Assembly (NCBI GenBank): GCA_018820315.1
Contig: JAHJOQ010000138.1
Location: 1-64,000, forward strand
Source of the DNA: Candidatus Zixiibacteriota bacterium
GTDB taxonomy: Bacteria > Zixibacteria > MSB-5A5 > JAABVY01 > JAHJOQ01
Direction of reading: 5' to 3'
Length of the DNA stretch: 64,000 nt
The translations under genes were made by a program, and so were the position numbers. The notes under the pieces were generated by a model that saw only the letters and a list, made by a program, of their open reading frames with translations, was not told where the DNA came from and did no database searches. This document shows positions 9,174 through 16,869 of this stretch, piece by piece (the stretch's first letter is position 1; every line of letters starts with the position of its first letter).

Positions 9174-9214
9174 CATAACTCCGGCTGGGTGCCCGTCCGA
9201 CTCGTAAAGTTATG
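9174..9214 (-). promoter_or_regulatory. Hairpin in the metH leader
   Basis: A perfect 7-bp outer stem (cataact/agttatg, 9174-9180 and 9208-9214) encloses a GC-rich inner part. It lies about 55 bases before the metH start. I do not recognise it as a cobalamin or SAM riboswitch; it could be regulatory or incidental. Bases 9119-9482 otherwise hold no gene. Confidence 0.35.
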
Positions 9215-9400
9215 ACACTTATGCCGGCATTTCAAGCCATTTCTCCAGCTCTGCCATGCTCTGAAATGTCTATGCGATCAGGGATTCACATCGGAGCGAG
9301 TTCCTTCGTCATCTAACCGTACTCAGGGTGGCTGTGATCCTGGAACAGGGCTGCGATTCCCTGCTCCGTCAGGACACGCAAGGATGCTGACCTGCAAACT

Positions 9401-9430
9401 GGCGTACGGGGGCGTACGGGGGCGTACGGT
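9401..9430. repeat. Three tandem copies of a 10-bp unit
   Basis: The unit ggcgtacggg is repeated three times (the last copy ends in t). It lies between metH and the gene ending at 9483 and does not code. Confidence 0.8.
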
Positions 9431-9482
9431 AACCACGAGATGATGCGAATCCAGACGATGTCATTCCCGATGGCGCAGGGAG

Positions 9483-10133
9483 TTACGATATCCAGATCAT
9501 GTTGGCGTAGCATAGGCGCCAGCCTTTATCAGTTCTCTGAACTGTCATCAAGTACCCTGCGCCCGAAAGTCCACCGGTCGAATAGCTGTAATACAGCACG
9601 CCGTATTCACCGGTCTCGTCAAACCCGACACGTGAGAAATGGACAACTGCAGACGGTCCGAACTTCTCGCGCATATTGCTCCAGAACATTCCGTATTCGT
9701 CACCTTCGAATGAATCGAGCTCTTCGTTTGTGATTATCTGCACCGGAACCATCGCCGAGAATTTGTCCTCTAGTGAGCAACTCTCTCTTCTTTCGAGGTC
9801 AGCGATCATCGCTTTTCGTGTTTCTAAGTCAATCGAGTCCGGCATACGCTCGGTATCGATCCCGTGTGAATCCCCGATGTTCGGATCCGTTGTATTGGAG
9901 ACGACCAGCAATTTCAACCTCGGTATCACGTAATCAGGACGCTCGCTCTTAATGAATGCATCGAGTTCATCAAGTGGTTCTTCATCGGTCAGGATCATCT
10001 CGTAGATTTCATACTCCGCTTGTGTCAGACAGCTGTCCGCCGGTAATGCCACCTGTGTGCGTAATACCATAGGCACCACTGCTGCAATGACAATAGCGAT
10101 CTGTATCAATCTGTGGTGAATCACTCTGTTCAT
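9483..10133 (-). CDS. Secreted protein of unknown function
   Basis: The ATG at 10133 is preceded by GGGAGGAG and starts a signal-peptide-like stretch (IAIVIAAVVPMVLRTQVALPADSC); the frame is open further upstream but lacks initiation signals. The 216-residue product is acidic in the middle and ends with a beta-rich block (VVHFSRVGFDETGEYGVLYY, GGLSGAGYLMTVQ, GWRLCYANMIWIS). That pattern recurs in small secreted proteins where a Gly-rich hairpin follows an F-S-R-V-G-F strand; I know no function. Two Cys in the mature part (ADSC and LCY) could pair with ESC. It is divergent from the DUF418 gene. Confidence 0.65.
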   Translation of the reverse strand: MNRVIHHRLIQIAIVIAAVVPMVLRTQVALPADSCLTQAEYEIYEMILTDEEPLDELDAFIKSERPDYVIPRLKLLVVSNTTDPNIGDSHGIDTERMPDSIDLETRKAMIADLERRESCSLEDKFSAMVPVQIITNEELDSFEGDEYGMFWSNMREKFGPSAVVHFSRVGFDETGEYGVLYYSYSTGGLSGAGYLMTVQRTDKGWRLCYANMIWIS

Positions 10134-10307
10134 GGCTCCTCCCTTGCCAAAGCGGGTTTCACAACCCTTATATCTTAGCAGACGGATTATTCCCTGATTT
10201 GCAGAAGGGGGGACCTGCGCATTGCCATCACAAATGTCTTGAAAAAGGTATGAATGAAACATAACTTCTATCGAACCGTATGCACGTAATGAGAAGAAGG
10301 GAACTTG

Positions 10308-11651
10308 ATGCACGAAAAGACACCACCAGCCAGCGGAGTCGTGGCACCCGTTGGACAGGCAGAGCGGATTGCTTCAGTCGACGTCCTGCGAGGAGTCGCA
10401 CTTCTCGGAATCCTGTTTATCAATATTGAGTTTTTTGCGCTACCGGCTGCGATGTATTTCAATCCCAGTTTGTCCGGAGGATTCACCGGTATTAACCTGT
10501 ATGAATGGTTATTCGCATCGACCTTTTTCCTGAACAAGATGATGGCGATCTTTTCGATGCTCTTTGGAGCCGGTATTGTGCTACTGTATGAGCGGTTCGA
10601 GGCTCGAGGTGTGCCACTCGGTGGAGTGTACTACAGACGAGTGCTCTGGCTGCTGCTGTTCGGACTGATACACAGCTACTTAATCTGGTACGGCGACATC
10701 CTGGTCACCTATGCGATCTGTGGTTTGTTGTTATTCCTCTTCCGGCGTAAGTCTGCGAGATTTCTGATGATACTTGGAATTGTAACGTTGCTCTTTGGCT
10801 TGCTTATTCAGTTTGGCTCCGGCTTTCAATTCAAGATGCTGAGGAGCGCATCGGAGCAGGTTGAGGTCGCTCGCGCTGAGGGTAAGGCAGTGGCTTCGTA
10901 TCAGGAGGCGATGGCGGAAGCCTGGAGTGAAATCGAGTCGATGTTCAAAGTGACGGACGAGGAAATCGCGGCAGAAACTGAGGCATATCGCGGCGGATAT
11001 TCGGAGAATCTCGCTCAGCGAGTGCCCGAGACAATCATGATGCAGACGCAGGCATTGGCATTTGTGATGTTTTGGCGTGTTGCAGGACTCATGCTTCTCG
11101 GGATGTCTCTGATGAAGCTGCGAGTGTTCTCTGCCGGAAGGTCAATGCGATTCTATGTGGGAATGGCTGTCATCGGTTATGCCATTGGGCTGCCACTGAC
11201 CATATTCGGCACCAATTCGATGATCGCTCATGAGTTTGATATTGTCCATCGATTCATGATCGGAAATCAGCTCAACGGCATCGGTAGCGTGCTGGTGGCG
11301 CTCGGACATGCCGGTGTAGTTCTTGCTATTTGCAAATCGGGTACACTGTCGGGATTGCGCCGCCTGCTTGCTGGTGTTGGGCAGATGGCACTGACAAACT
11401 ACCTGATGCAGAGTCTCATTTGCACTGCGATTTTCTACGGATTTGGCTTCGGCCTTTTCGGACGGTTTGAGCGTTTCGAGTTACTCGGATTCGTGCTCGC
11501 AGTGTGGCTACTCCAGCTGGTACTCAGTCGCTGGTGGATGAACCGGTTCAGGTTTGGTCCGGCTGAGTGGGCATGGAGATCGGTGGTCTACTGGCACAGG
11601 CAGCCTATGCGAATCGCTGATTCTAACCGTGCCGCACCCTCAGGAAGTTGA
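10308..11651 (+). CDS. DUF418 family integral membrane protein (YeiB-like)
   Basis: A 447-residue polytopic protein. The opening R-I-A-S-V-D-V-L-R-G-V-A-L-L-G-I-L segment and the following I-N-I-E motif are the hallmark of DUF418/YeiB proteins; the cytosolic-loop motif IFSMLFGAGIVLLYER is also typical. The C-terminal DUF418 part (ALTNYLMQSLICT, then FGPAEWAWRSVVYW) is intact. About ten membrane helices are visible. Proposed roles of the family include transport or acyl transfer, none firmly shown. The ATG at 10308 with AGAAGGGA upstream is preferred over an adjacent TTG at 10305. Confidence 0.88.
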   Translation: MHEKTPPASGVVAPVGQAERIASVDVLRGVALLGILFINIEFFALPAAMYFNPSLSGGFTGINLYEWLFASTFFLNKMMAIFSMLFGAGIVLLYERFEARGVPLGGVYYRRVLWLLLFGLIHSYLIWYGDILVTYAICGLLLFLFRRKSARFLMILGIVTLLFGLLIQFGSGFQFKMLRSASEQVEVARAEGKAVASYQEAMAEAWSEIESMFKVTDEEIAAETEAYRGGYSENLAQRVPETIMMQTQALAFVMFWRVAGLMLLGMSLMKLRVFSAGRSMRFYVGMAVIGYAIGLPLTIFGTNSMIAHEFDIVHRFMIGNQLNGIGSVLVALGHAGVVLAICKSGTLSGLRRLLAGVGQMALTNYLMQSLICTAIFYGFGFGLFGRFERFELLGFVLAVWLLQLVLSRWWMNRFRFGPAEWAWRSVVYWHRQPMRIADSNRAAPSGS

Positions 11652-11671
11652 TCCTGAGGGCACAAGGGTTA

Positions 11672-12163
11672 CTAAAATGACCAATTCACGATCGGGAATA
11701 CCGGGAACGCGCCATTCTGTCTGATAATGTTTACGATACCGATCTGCAGACCCCGCATTGTTCCGGCATAGTTTACCACCCCGAGCTGGAATCCGCTTGC
11801 CGATCTGGCATGGTTTACAATGCCCCACTGGAATCCCTCGAAATGACCCTGTACGATGTTGACACCGTTATCCTGCCATCCGACGAAGTCATTCTCCACC
11901 AATCCGACGACCCCATACTGTAGCCCTTTGGATACGCCGGTTGTTGTGTGGTTCACAAGCCCAATATCCAGGCCCATTACGGACACACTTCGGCCGTATA
12001 TGAAGTTGAGCCTAAGGCCTTTTATCGGGTTATCTTCCGGGAATATCTGAACCGGCGTGAAGAGGGAAATTTGAATCGGCTTGTCCTGGGCAAATATCGA
12101 CGCAGGAACGAGAAAGAGAGTGACGATGGCGAAGCCCAATAGAATAACGCACCGCTTTGGCAT
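11672..12163 (-). CDS. Surface repeat protein of the LA_2272 type
   Basis: A 163-residue protein with a signal peptide (cut near SIFAQD). From residue 60 on it consists of short repeats of the form G-x-Q/D-x-G-x-V-N: GLDIGLVN, GLQYGVVG, GVNIVQG, GFQWGIVN, GFQLGVVN, GLQIGIVN. These are typical of LA_2272-family surface proteins and predict stacked beta-turns or a small solenoid. A perfect GGAGG ribosome-binding site precedes the ATG. Function unknown. It converges with the DUF418 gene, with 20 bases between stops. Confidence 0.75.
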   Translation of the reverse strand: MPKRCVILLGFAIVTLFLVPASIFAQDKPIQISLFTPVQIFPEDNPIKGLRLNFIYGRSVSVMGLDIGLVNHTTTGVSKGLQYGVVGLVENDFVGWQDNGVNIVQGHFEGFQWGIVNHARSASGFQLGVVNYAGTMRGLQIGIVNIIRQNGAFPVFPIVNWSF

Positions 12164-12280
12164 TCTGTCCTCCGATCAAGTGTTCAAAGAGGTTAGATAG
12201 ATTCTTTGGGAAAGAGGATGCGCGGTATCCCAATTGGGGTCAACTAAAACTTGGATGATGTCTGAGGGGATTCTATTCGT

Positions 12281-13105
12281 CTATCTGATGATGGGGGAGG
12301 GCCGCGAGGACTTGAGACTGCTCATTCGTGCAATCTCCGCCTCTGCCTTTGAACGGTTCTCGAAGTCACGGACGATGCCCTGAATGAGCTTCTCTTCGCC
12401 GACCTCGAACATGCTCGCCGAGACAACAGCATGAATAACATCACCGTTTTTCTTTCTGAAAGGGATATGGAAATTCATGTGCCCGCTTGCGCTGATCATT
12501 TCAATTGCTCTGCGGGATTGAGCAAGCGCCTCTGCCGGATGAAGATCTGTTGCCTTGAGACGTAATATCTCAGCCTTCTCAAATCCGAACAGTTGCAGTG
12601 CTTTGGCGTTCGCGTCGACAATCTGGCCGTTGTACGTATAAACAATGATTGCATCATTGGAGTGCTGGAAAAGCTTCCTATATCTGTGCCGATTCTGATG
12701 AAGTGCTTTCTCTGTATTTCGGATCTGGGTTACATCTCTGAAACTCCACACGCGACCCGAGAGCTTTCCGTCTTTGATCAGGGGTCTCGATATCCGCTCG
12801 AAGCAGCGACCATCCTTGAACATCAAAGTGTCAAAATCCTCAGCTTCGGATTTGTAGAGCTCCTTCACTCTTGCGAGGAATGCGTTCGGATCAGCCAGTT
12901 GATCCAAAACGTAATTCAGCAGTCTCTCATCGTCGCGGGCAGCGATCAATTCCGGAGGAACCCGCCACATTTCAGCGAATCTCTGGTTTGCAAGAGTAAC
13001 GTTGCCGCTCTCGTTGACTACAAGTATTCCCTCGCCGACGGACTCCAGTATTGCGCTGAGAAGTGGCTGCTGTATGTTAGATGTGTCAGGCAATTTGCAA
13101 CCCAT
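12281..13105 (-). CDS. Tandem PAS-domain protein without a visible output domain
   Basis: A 274-residue cytosolic protein. PAS 1 covers about residues 15-130 (ILESVGEGILVVNESGNVTLAN; ending GRVWSFRDVTQIR), PAS 2 about 140-260 (LFQHSNDAIIVYTYNGQIVDANAKALQLFGF; ending LIQGIVRDFENRSKAE). Such pairs normally precede a histidine kinase or cyclase, yet here the frame stops 15 residues after the second PAS, and no kinase or GGDEF motif follows on the strand. It is either a stand-alone sensor or a truncated kinase. No clear ribosome-binding site is present. Bases 13106-13429 hold only the terminator described next. Confidence 0.8.
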   Translation of the reverse strand: MGCKLPDTSNIQQPLLSAILESVGEGILVVNESGNVTLANQRFAEMWRVPPELIAARDDERLLNYVLDQLADPNAFLARVKELYKSEAEDFDTLMFKDGRCFERISRPLIKDGKLSGRVWSFRDVTQIRNTEKALHQNRHRYRKLFQHSNDAIIVYTYNGQIVDANAKALQLFGFEKAEILRLKATDLHPAEALAQSRRAIEMISASGHMNFHIPFRKKNGDVIHAVVSASMFEVGEEKLIQGIVRDFENRSKAEAEIARMSSLKSSRPSPIIR

Positions 13106-13373
13106 ATATCTGATTAGTTGATCTCATGTCAGCAGACGCTTGAGTGTCCGATTCATCTCTAACAGTATCGGATAATTTGGGGATTGGTTTAGCGATATAT
13201 GCTGCAGTTCCGGTGTGTCACACCGACTTGCGGCAGCTCCCGAACTAATCATGATCGACTTAGACGGGCTATGAGAGGCTATTTGTAATGTTATCAGGTA
13301 GCTTTCGGGGTTTCAGGATTGCTGCTGGGCTGTGCATGTGAGCGGTTTATGGCAACACAATCAAGGCATAAGA

Positions 13374-13401
13374 ACGGGCCGCCTCAGAAGAGGTAGCCCG
13401 T
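13374..13401 (-). terminator. Hairpin downstream of the Cys-rich gene
   Basis: Stem acgggc/gcccgt extended by cctc/gagg. On the minus strand it is followed by ttctt, a weak T run, 30 bases past the stop of the 13430-13798 gene. Confidence 0.5.
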
Positions 13402-13429
13402 ATTGAATTCCCCATCAGGGACTCAGTTA

Positions 13430-13798
13430 TCAGGTTTCGGAAGGAGGACTCTTCTTAGCGCTCTTCGCGGTTGGACAGCACTTAGCCTTGTCCTTGCATG
13501 CCTCCGCCTTGCCTGCGCAATTGGCTTTGTCCTTGCAGGCATCAGCCTTTCCGGCGCAACCAGCTCCGGGTTTGCACTTGCCTGAGCCACCGCATTTGGC
13601 TTTGTCTGCACTTGGACAGCAGCCTGAGGATGGTTGATGGCTTGGGCAGCATGCCTTGCTGTCAGAAATCTTGCCGGATTTATCCGCAGATTTGGTGGCA
13701 GGCTTAGCGGGCGTCTGCTCTGCCATGAGTGCGGAAGCGCTCATTAGAGCCAGAATGAGTCCGGCCAGAAGAAACGTAAGTACTGGGTGGTGTTTCAT
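13430..13798 (-). CDS. Secreted Cys/Lys-rich protein, possible metal binder
   Basis: A 122-residue protein with a signal peptide (residues 1-26, cut near ALMAEQ). The mature part is rich in Cys (12), Lys, Ala and Gly, with two CC pairs and a near-duplicated unit ACKDKANC / ACKDKAKCC. Such composition suggests metal or thiol chemistry outside the cytoplasm, which is an inference. A good ribosome-binding site (AGGAG) stands 7 bases before the ATG. It is the last gene of a minus-strand group that starts with an ArsR regulator. A low-complexity spacer function cannot be excluded. Confidence 0.7.
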   Translation of the reverse strand: MKHHPVLTFLLAGLILALMSASALMAEQTPAKPATKSADKSGKISDSKACCPSHQPSSGCCPSADKAKCGGSGKCKPGAGCAGKADACKDKANCAGKAEACKDKAKCCPTAKSAKKSPPSET

Positions 13799-13886
13799 AT
13801 AGATACTCCTGGGCTATTGAGATGTAGACTCTTCCATAACTGTGAATTGTGCCAGGGCCACGCGATTTCGTGGCTGATGCATCTTC

Positions 13887-14339
13887 TCATAGTCTGAGTA
13901 TAGTGGTAGCGATAGATGTATGAATGAATTGTGGCTGTGAGTAAGTTCGCTCTGTATCGCCCTCTGATTCGGTCTTCAGACTGTGCCTCGTCTCCGATAT
14001 GCGGGAAGGAATCTGCTGGTGAAGATATCTCCGCTCCTCCAGAACGAGGTTCAACTGCGGTGGCATCCGCTTGCAGGTGCATGTTCGTGTCCACGAGTAG
14101 GGAAGAAGAGCATACTTCATGCAGACAGGTCTCATCGTCTCCTGTTTCGGGGAACACCGGATTTCTTCGCAGTTACGCTGAGATGGGCAACTGGATCTGC
14201 ACTCGATTCTGGTTGGCCGCACCTCAGAATTCTTGCTTCTGCTGCCACAGGCCGAAACGCAGAAGAGACACAGGAAGTGCTCCAGTATCAGAACTGCAAG
14301 AAATGAGATTAGGGTCGCGGCGATAGTGATGCGTTTCAT
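13887..14339 (-). CDS. Uncertain small membrane-anchored Cys-containing protein, perhaps frameshifted
   Basis: The start is convincing: AGAGG then ATG opening MKRITIAATLISFLAVLILEH, a membrane or signal segment, followed by several Cys. Downstream of about residue 60 the 150-residue frame becomes Arg/Ser-rich and unlike a folded protein, whereas another frame of the same strand from about 14180 to 13860 reads more naturally (FPETGDDETCLHEVC, then HLQADATAVEPRSGG). A frameshift near 14180 is therefore possible. No family is recognised. It lies between the two Cys-rich genes. Confidence 0.35.
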   Translation of the reverse strand: MKRITIAATLISFLAVLILEHFLCLFCVSACGSRSKNSEVRPTRIECRSSCPSQRNCEEIRCSPKQETMRPVCMKYALLPYSWTRTCTCKRMPPQLNLVLEERRYLHQQIPSRISETRHSLKTESEGDTERTYSQPQFIHTSIATTILRL

Positions 14340-14631
14340 TTAACCTCTTCTGAAGCTACATTGTATACCCTTGACTTCGGCGGTGGTTCCATGAGCAGTC
14401 GTTGATTCCAACCCGGAAAGCTGATATACGGCCGATGCGATTGGCAATGGTGCGGCAGTCGCACCGGCCATTCAGACTGCTACTCGGGCCTTTTAACGTC
14501 CTGCCCGGGATCGACTTCGGCAGCCTTCACTGCAGTGAGCTGCCCTTGGGACACCAAATCTGCTCATCACATTCTCCTTCCGTATAGTTCGCCTTCTGTC
14601 GGCACACTCGATAATGCCGTTCTTATAATGC
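14340..14631 (-). other. Gap with degenerate short reading frames
   Basis: About 290 bases in the ArsR group. A strong ribosome-binding site (GGAAGGAGA) stands before an ATG at 14564, but its frame ends after 24 codons; another frame of the same stretch encodes QGQLTAVKAAEVDPGQD. A 43-codon frame at 14471-14340 abuts the next gene. This may be a decayed small gene; I cannot support a product. Confidence 0.3.
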
Positions 14632-14802
14632 TCACTTCTTCTCGTCCGCCGGTCCGCAGCAACCGGATTCCGACTCTTTCGGTGCACATACCATCGGCAT
14701 GCAGCAGCACTTGTACATTTCCTTCAGGCTCTTGCCTGTCACCTCTATCCGGATACCGTTGTCCGTTTCGGTGAATTTCACCTGTCCGAGCTCTTTCTCC
14801 AC
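14632..14802 (-). CDS. Small Cys-rich protein (56 residues) downstream of arsR
   Basis: A short gene with a near-perfect ribosome-binding site (GGAAGGAGG, 8 bases before a GTG at 14802). The product reads MEKELGQVKFTETDNG, then IRIEVTGKSLKEMYKCCCMP, and ends with a GCCGPADEKK tail. The first half predicts two strands and a helix; the second half has Cys at 32, 33, 34, 39, 48 and 49, a plausible soft-metal or arsenite site. It has no signal peptide, so it should act in the cytoplasm. It lies 86 bases after arsR in the same direction, suggesting ArsR-controlled expression. A second GTG 9 bases upstream overlaps the ribosome-binding site and is unlikely. Confidence 0.72.
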   Translation of the reverse strand: MEKELGQVKFTETDNGIRIEVTGKSLKEMYKCCCMPMVCAPKESESGCCGPADEKK

Positions 14803-14837
14803 TTCAATCACCTCCTTCCGTTGTTTAGTATCTGCAC

Positions 14838-14853
14838 ATACTCATATGCACAT
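14838..14853. promoter_or_regulatory. Operator-like motif ahead of the small Cys-rich gene
   Basis: ATACTCATATGCACAT, an imperfect palindrome centred on CATATG. A close match, ATAATCATATGTGTAT, lies upstream of arsR at 15248-15263. ArsR proteins bind AT-rich inverted repeats, so these are candidate binding sites. Confidence 0.4.
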
Positions 14854-14888
14854 ATCCAGATAAATGTTTCAAAAAAAACACTTGGGAC

Positions 14889-15203
14889 TCATTGTTTTTC
14901 TTTCTTCTTGGATTGCCCAGTTTTTATGCGGATTTCCAGGCAGTCACAGAAGCCCCTACAGCAGCCCTCGACAGAAGCCTTGTTGATACTATAGTAGACA
15001 TTCTGACCGTCGCGGCGGTCGTGTACTACATCAGCGTCCCTCAGGATTCCCAGATGTCTGCTGATGGTTGGCTGGGACAGCCCGATGTTAGCCACTATCT
15101 CGCTGACGGTCATCTCCTTAGATGAAAGGAGTGCCAGGATTCGGAGTCGAGTCGGGTCTCCAAACGCCTTGAAGTATTTGCTGTATGCTCTTTCGTTGAT
15201 CAT
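14889..15203 (-). CDS. ArsR/SmtB family winged-helix repressor
   Basis: A 104-residue regulator. FKAFGDPTRLRILALLS is the diagnostic N-terminal helix; VSEIVANIGLSQPTISRHL is the DNA-binding helix-turn-helix; VHDRRDGQNVYYSI is the beta-wing. Four Cys lie at 81, 82, 86 and 88 in the C-terminal helix (CCRGFCDC), outside the classical alpha-3 metal site, so sensing probably uses this C-terminal cluster. By family it would repress until bound by metal, metalloid or thiol reagent. It starts a minus-strand group containing two Cys-rich proteins but no recognisable pump, reductase or permease. It has an extended -10 box only 6 bases before its ATG. Confidence 0.92.
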   Translation of the reverse strand: MINERAYSKYFKAFGDPTRLRILALLSSKEMTVSEIVANIGLSQPTISRHLGILRDADVVHDRRDGQNVYYSINKASVEGCCRGFCDCLEIRIKTGQSKKKEKQ

Positions 15204-15209
15204 ATCACT

Positions 15210-15218
15210 ACTATATCA
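15210..15218 (-). promoter_or_regulatory. Extended -10 box just upstream of arsR
   Basis: TGA-TATAGT on the minus strand, ending 6 bases before the arsR ATG, with no Shine-Dalgarno sequence between. This would give a leaderless mRNA. A competing promoter is TTGACA (15285-15280), 17-base spacer, TACACA (15262-15257), whose -10 overlaps the CATATG motif. Confidence 0.4.
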
Positions 15219-15247
15219 GTGGAACGATGCCTTAGGTCTGTACAAGT

Positions 15248-15263
15248 ATAATCATATGTGTAT
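15248..15263. promoter_or_regulatory. Operator-like motif upstream of arsR
   Basis: ATAATCATATGTGTAT, an imperfect palindrome centred on CATATG. It overlaps the -10 box of the farther candidate promoter, a position suited to repression. Confidence 0.4.
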
Positions 15264-15332
15264 GGGCAAATGTCCCACTTGTCAACCTATTTATACACTG
15301 ATTACGCGTGGTTGCACCATTTTCGTGGAAAT

Positions 15333-16613
15333 CTAAGGAGATGTCAGCACCGTGCTGCCTCCGACGGCGGCTATCCTCTCTGTCGAACCCCAAACGCCGT
15401 AAAGGTCTGTGAGGACACCAGATTCCCGACGCGTCCAGGTATCTCCATCGGGGGAAGTGAATATGTTTCCGAAGTGTCCCACAGCGACGAATTGAGAGCC
15501 GGTCCACTCGATAGCGCGGCTTTGGTGATTTTGAGAGAGGACTCGACTGTTCCATTGGAGCCCATCCGATGAGAATAGCAGCTCTGAAGGATCAAAGCCG
15601 ATCGCGATTGCCACATCGCCAGACCAGGCGACATCCTCATAGTGAGCTGCGCTGGCCGTAGTCGTGTGCTTCAAAACCCAATCCTGGCCAGTCTCCGATG
15701 TCCAGATTGCATATACTAAACCCGGTACCTGAAACCCTGATGCGATGAATCGATCCCCTGTCCACACAACGCTACTCATACTGCCAACCTGTTCGATAGA
15801 TTCAGAGTCCCATGTTATCGCGTCTGCAGAAGTTCGCACATCTGCGAGCATCGACCCATCGGTAACATAATGCCCACCTACGGCAACATACATATCTCCG
15901 GTGAAGACGACGGCATTCATGGAGCGTGCAACATGACCGGTACGCCGTACAGTCCACTCGATGCCATCGGGGGATGTCATAATGAATTCCGCATCTCCAA
16001 CCGCAACGAAGATAGTATCAGCCCATATTATTTTGTGGAGATCACCGACAGCAGGCGTTTCAATGACCTGCCATGAATCTCCGTCAGTTGATCTCACGAC
16101 CTGGCCGCTTATCCCGACAGCCACGAACGCACTGCCTGAGTACGCGATATCACAGAGAGACTTGCTCAGTATCAGTTGGTGCTCCGTCCACGAGACTCCG
16201 GGCGATGCATGCCCAGTGGTGAATGTCCACTGATACTCTTCGCTCGGCCGATTGCCGGCTTCATCCTGTATGGTTGAAGACACGGTGGCCGTATACGTGG
16301 TGTTGTGACGCAATTCTTCCGATGGTGTGAACACAATCGTATCTTGCAGACAGATGGAGATGCCGACTGCCGTTGGATTGAGATAAATTACGCTCGTGCC
16401 GATCGATGAACATACTATAGGTTCTGACAATACGACGACAAGCGAGTCAGCAACTGACACGGCTGTTTGCCCATTTTCCGGATATGTCGATAGCACTTCA
16501 GGCGGGGTGTTGTCTGTCGGTGGGGAGACGGGCTCTTTCTTCTTGCTGCAAGCAAGTATTAGCAGGATTATTGTGAACAATAGAATGAGACTACGACTGA
16601 TTCTTTGTGACAT
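15333..16613 (-). CDS. Lipoprotein with Ig-like domain and predicted seven-bladed beta-propeller
   Basis: The ATG at 16613 starts a 426-residue protein with a classical lipobox (LLILAC, then SKKKEPV); an upstream in-frame ATG would add 16 residues ahead of the signal. Residues about 30-130 form an SbsA-type Ig-like domain (PPEVLSTYPENGQTAVSV ... LRHNTTYTATVSS ... YQWTFTTG). The rest is seven repeats of about 40 residues of the form W-x-G-x-F-V-A-V-G-x-x-G-x-I-x-T-S-x-D-G-x-x-W, enough for a complete propeller. Such proteins display binding platforms on the cell surface. No catalytic motif is seen; the ligand is unknown. It has a consensus promoter upstream and is monocistronic. Confidence 0.85.
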   Translation of the reverse strand: MSQRISRSLILLFTIILLILACSKKKEPVSPPTDNTPPEVLSTYPENGQTAVSVADSLVVVLSEPIVCSSIGTSVIYLNPTAVGISICLQDTIVFTPSEELRHNTTYTATVSSTIQDEAGNRPSEEYQWTFTTGHASPGVSWTEHQLILSKSLCDIAYSGSAFVAVGISGQVVRSTDGDSWQVIETPAVGDLHKIIWADTIFVAVGDAEFIMTSPDGIEWTVRRTGHVARSMNAVVFTGDMYVAVGGHYVTDGSMLADVRTSADAITWDSESIEQVGSMSSVVWTGDRFIASGFQVPGLVYAIWTSETGQDWVLKHTTTASAAHYEDVAWSGDVAIAIGFDPSELLFSSDGLQWNSRVLSQNHQSRAIEWTGSQFVAVGHFGNIFTSPDGDTWTRRESGVLTDLYGVWGSTERIAAVGGSTVLTSP

Positions 16614-16650
16614 GCGGCAACCCCGGCAAATCGTGTGTTTGTGAATCCAC

Positions 16651-16679
16651 AAAGTACGCATGCGGGTTCATGTTGTCAA
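16651..16679 (-). promoter_or_regulatory. Promoter of the propeller lipoprotein gene
   Basis: TTGACA (16679-16674), 17-base spacer, TACTTT (16656-16651) on the minus strand, 37 bases before the chosen ATG. Confidence 0.5.
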
Positions 16680-16869
16680 CCTCAAACGAGAGATGAGATT
16701 GGGCTATGAGTTCACGGCTCTCACTCTCTATCATGAGTCTTTTTCATCGATCAGGCAACCAGAGCTTTTTGATTGACTTTCCACAGCTCATTCTCAATCT
16801 TATTTGCGATTGACCGCGGACGGACAATTGAGTCCATTTACGATATGGGGCTAGATTCAGGAACTCAGA

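Noticed and set aside
14340-14471. 43-codon frame between Cys-rich genes as a small HMA-like (CopZ-type) metal chaperone
   Set aside because: It lacks the C-x-x-C metal motif, and resemblance to heavy-metal domains is too weak to claim.
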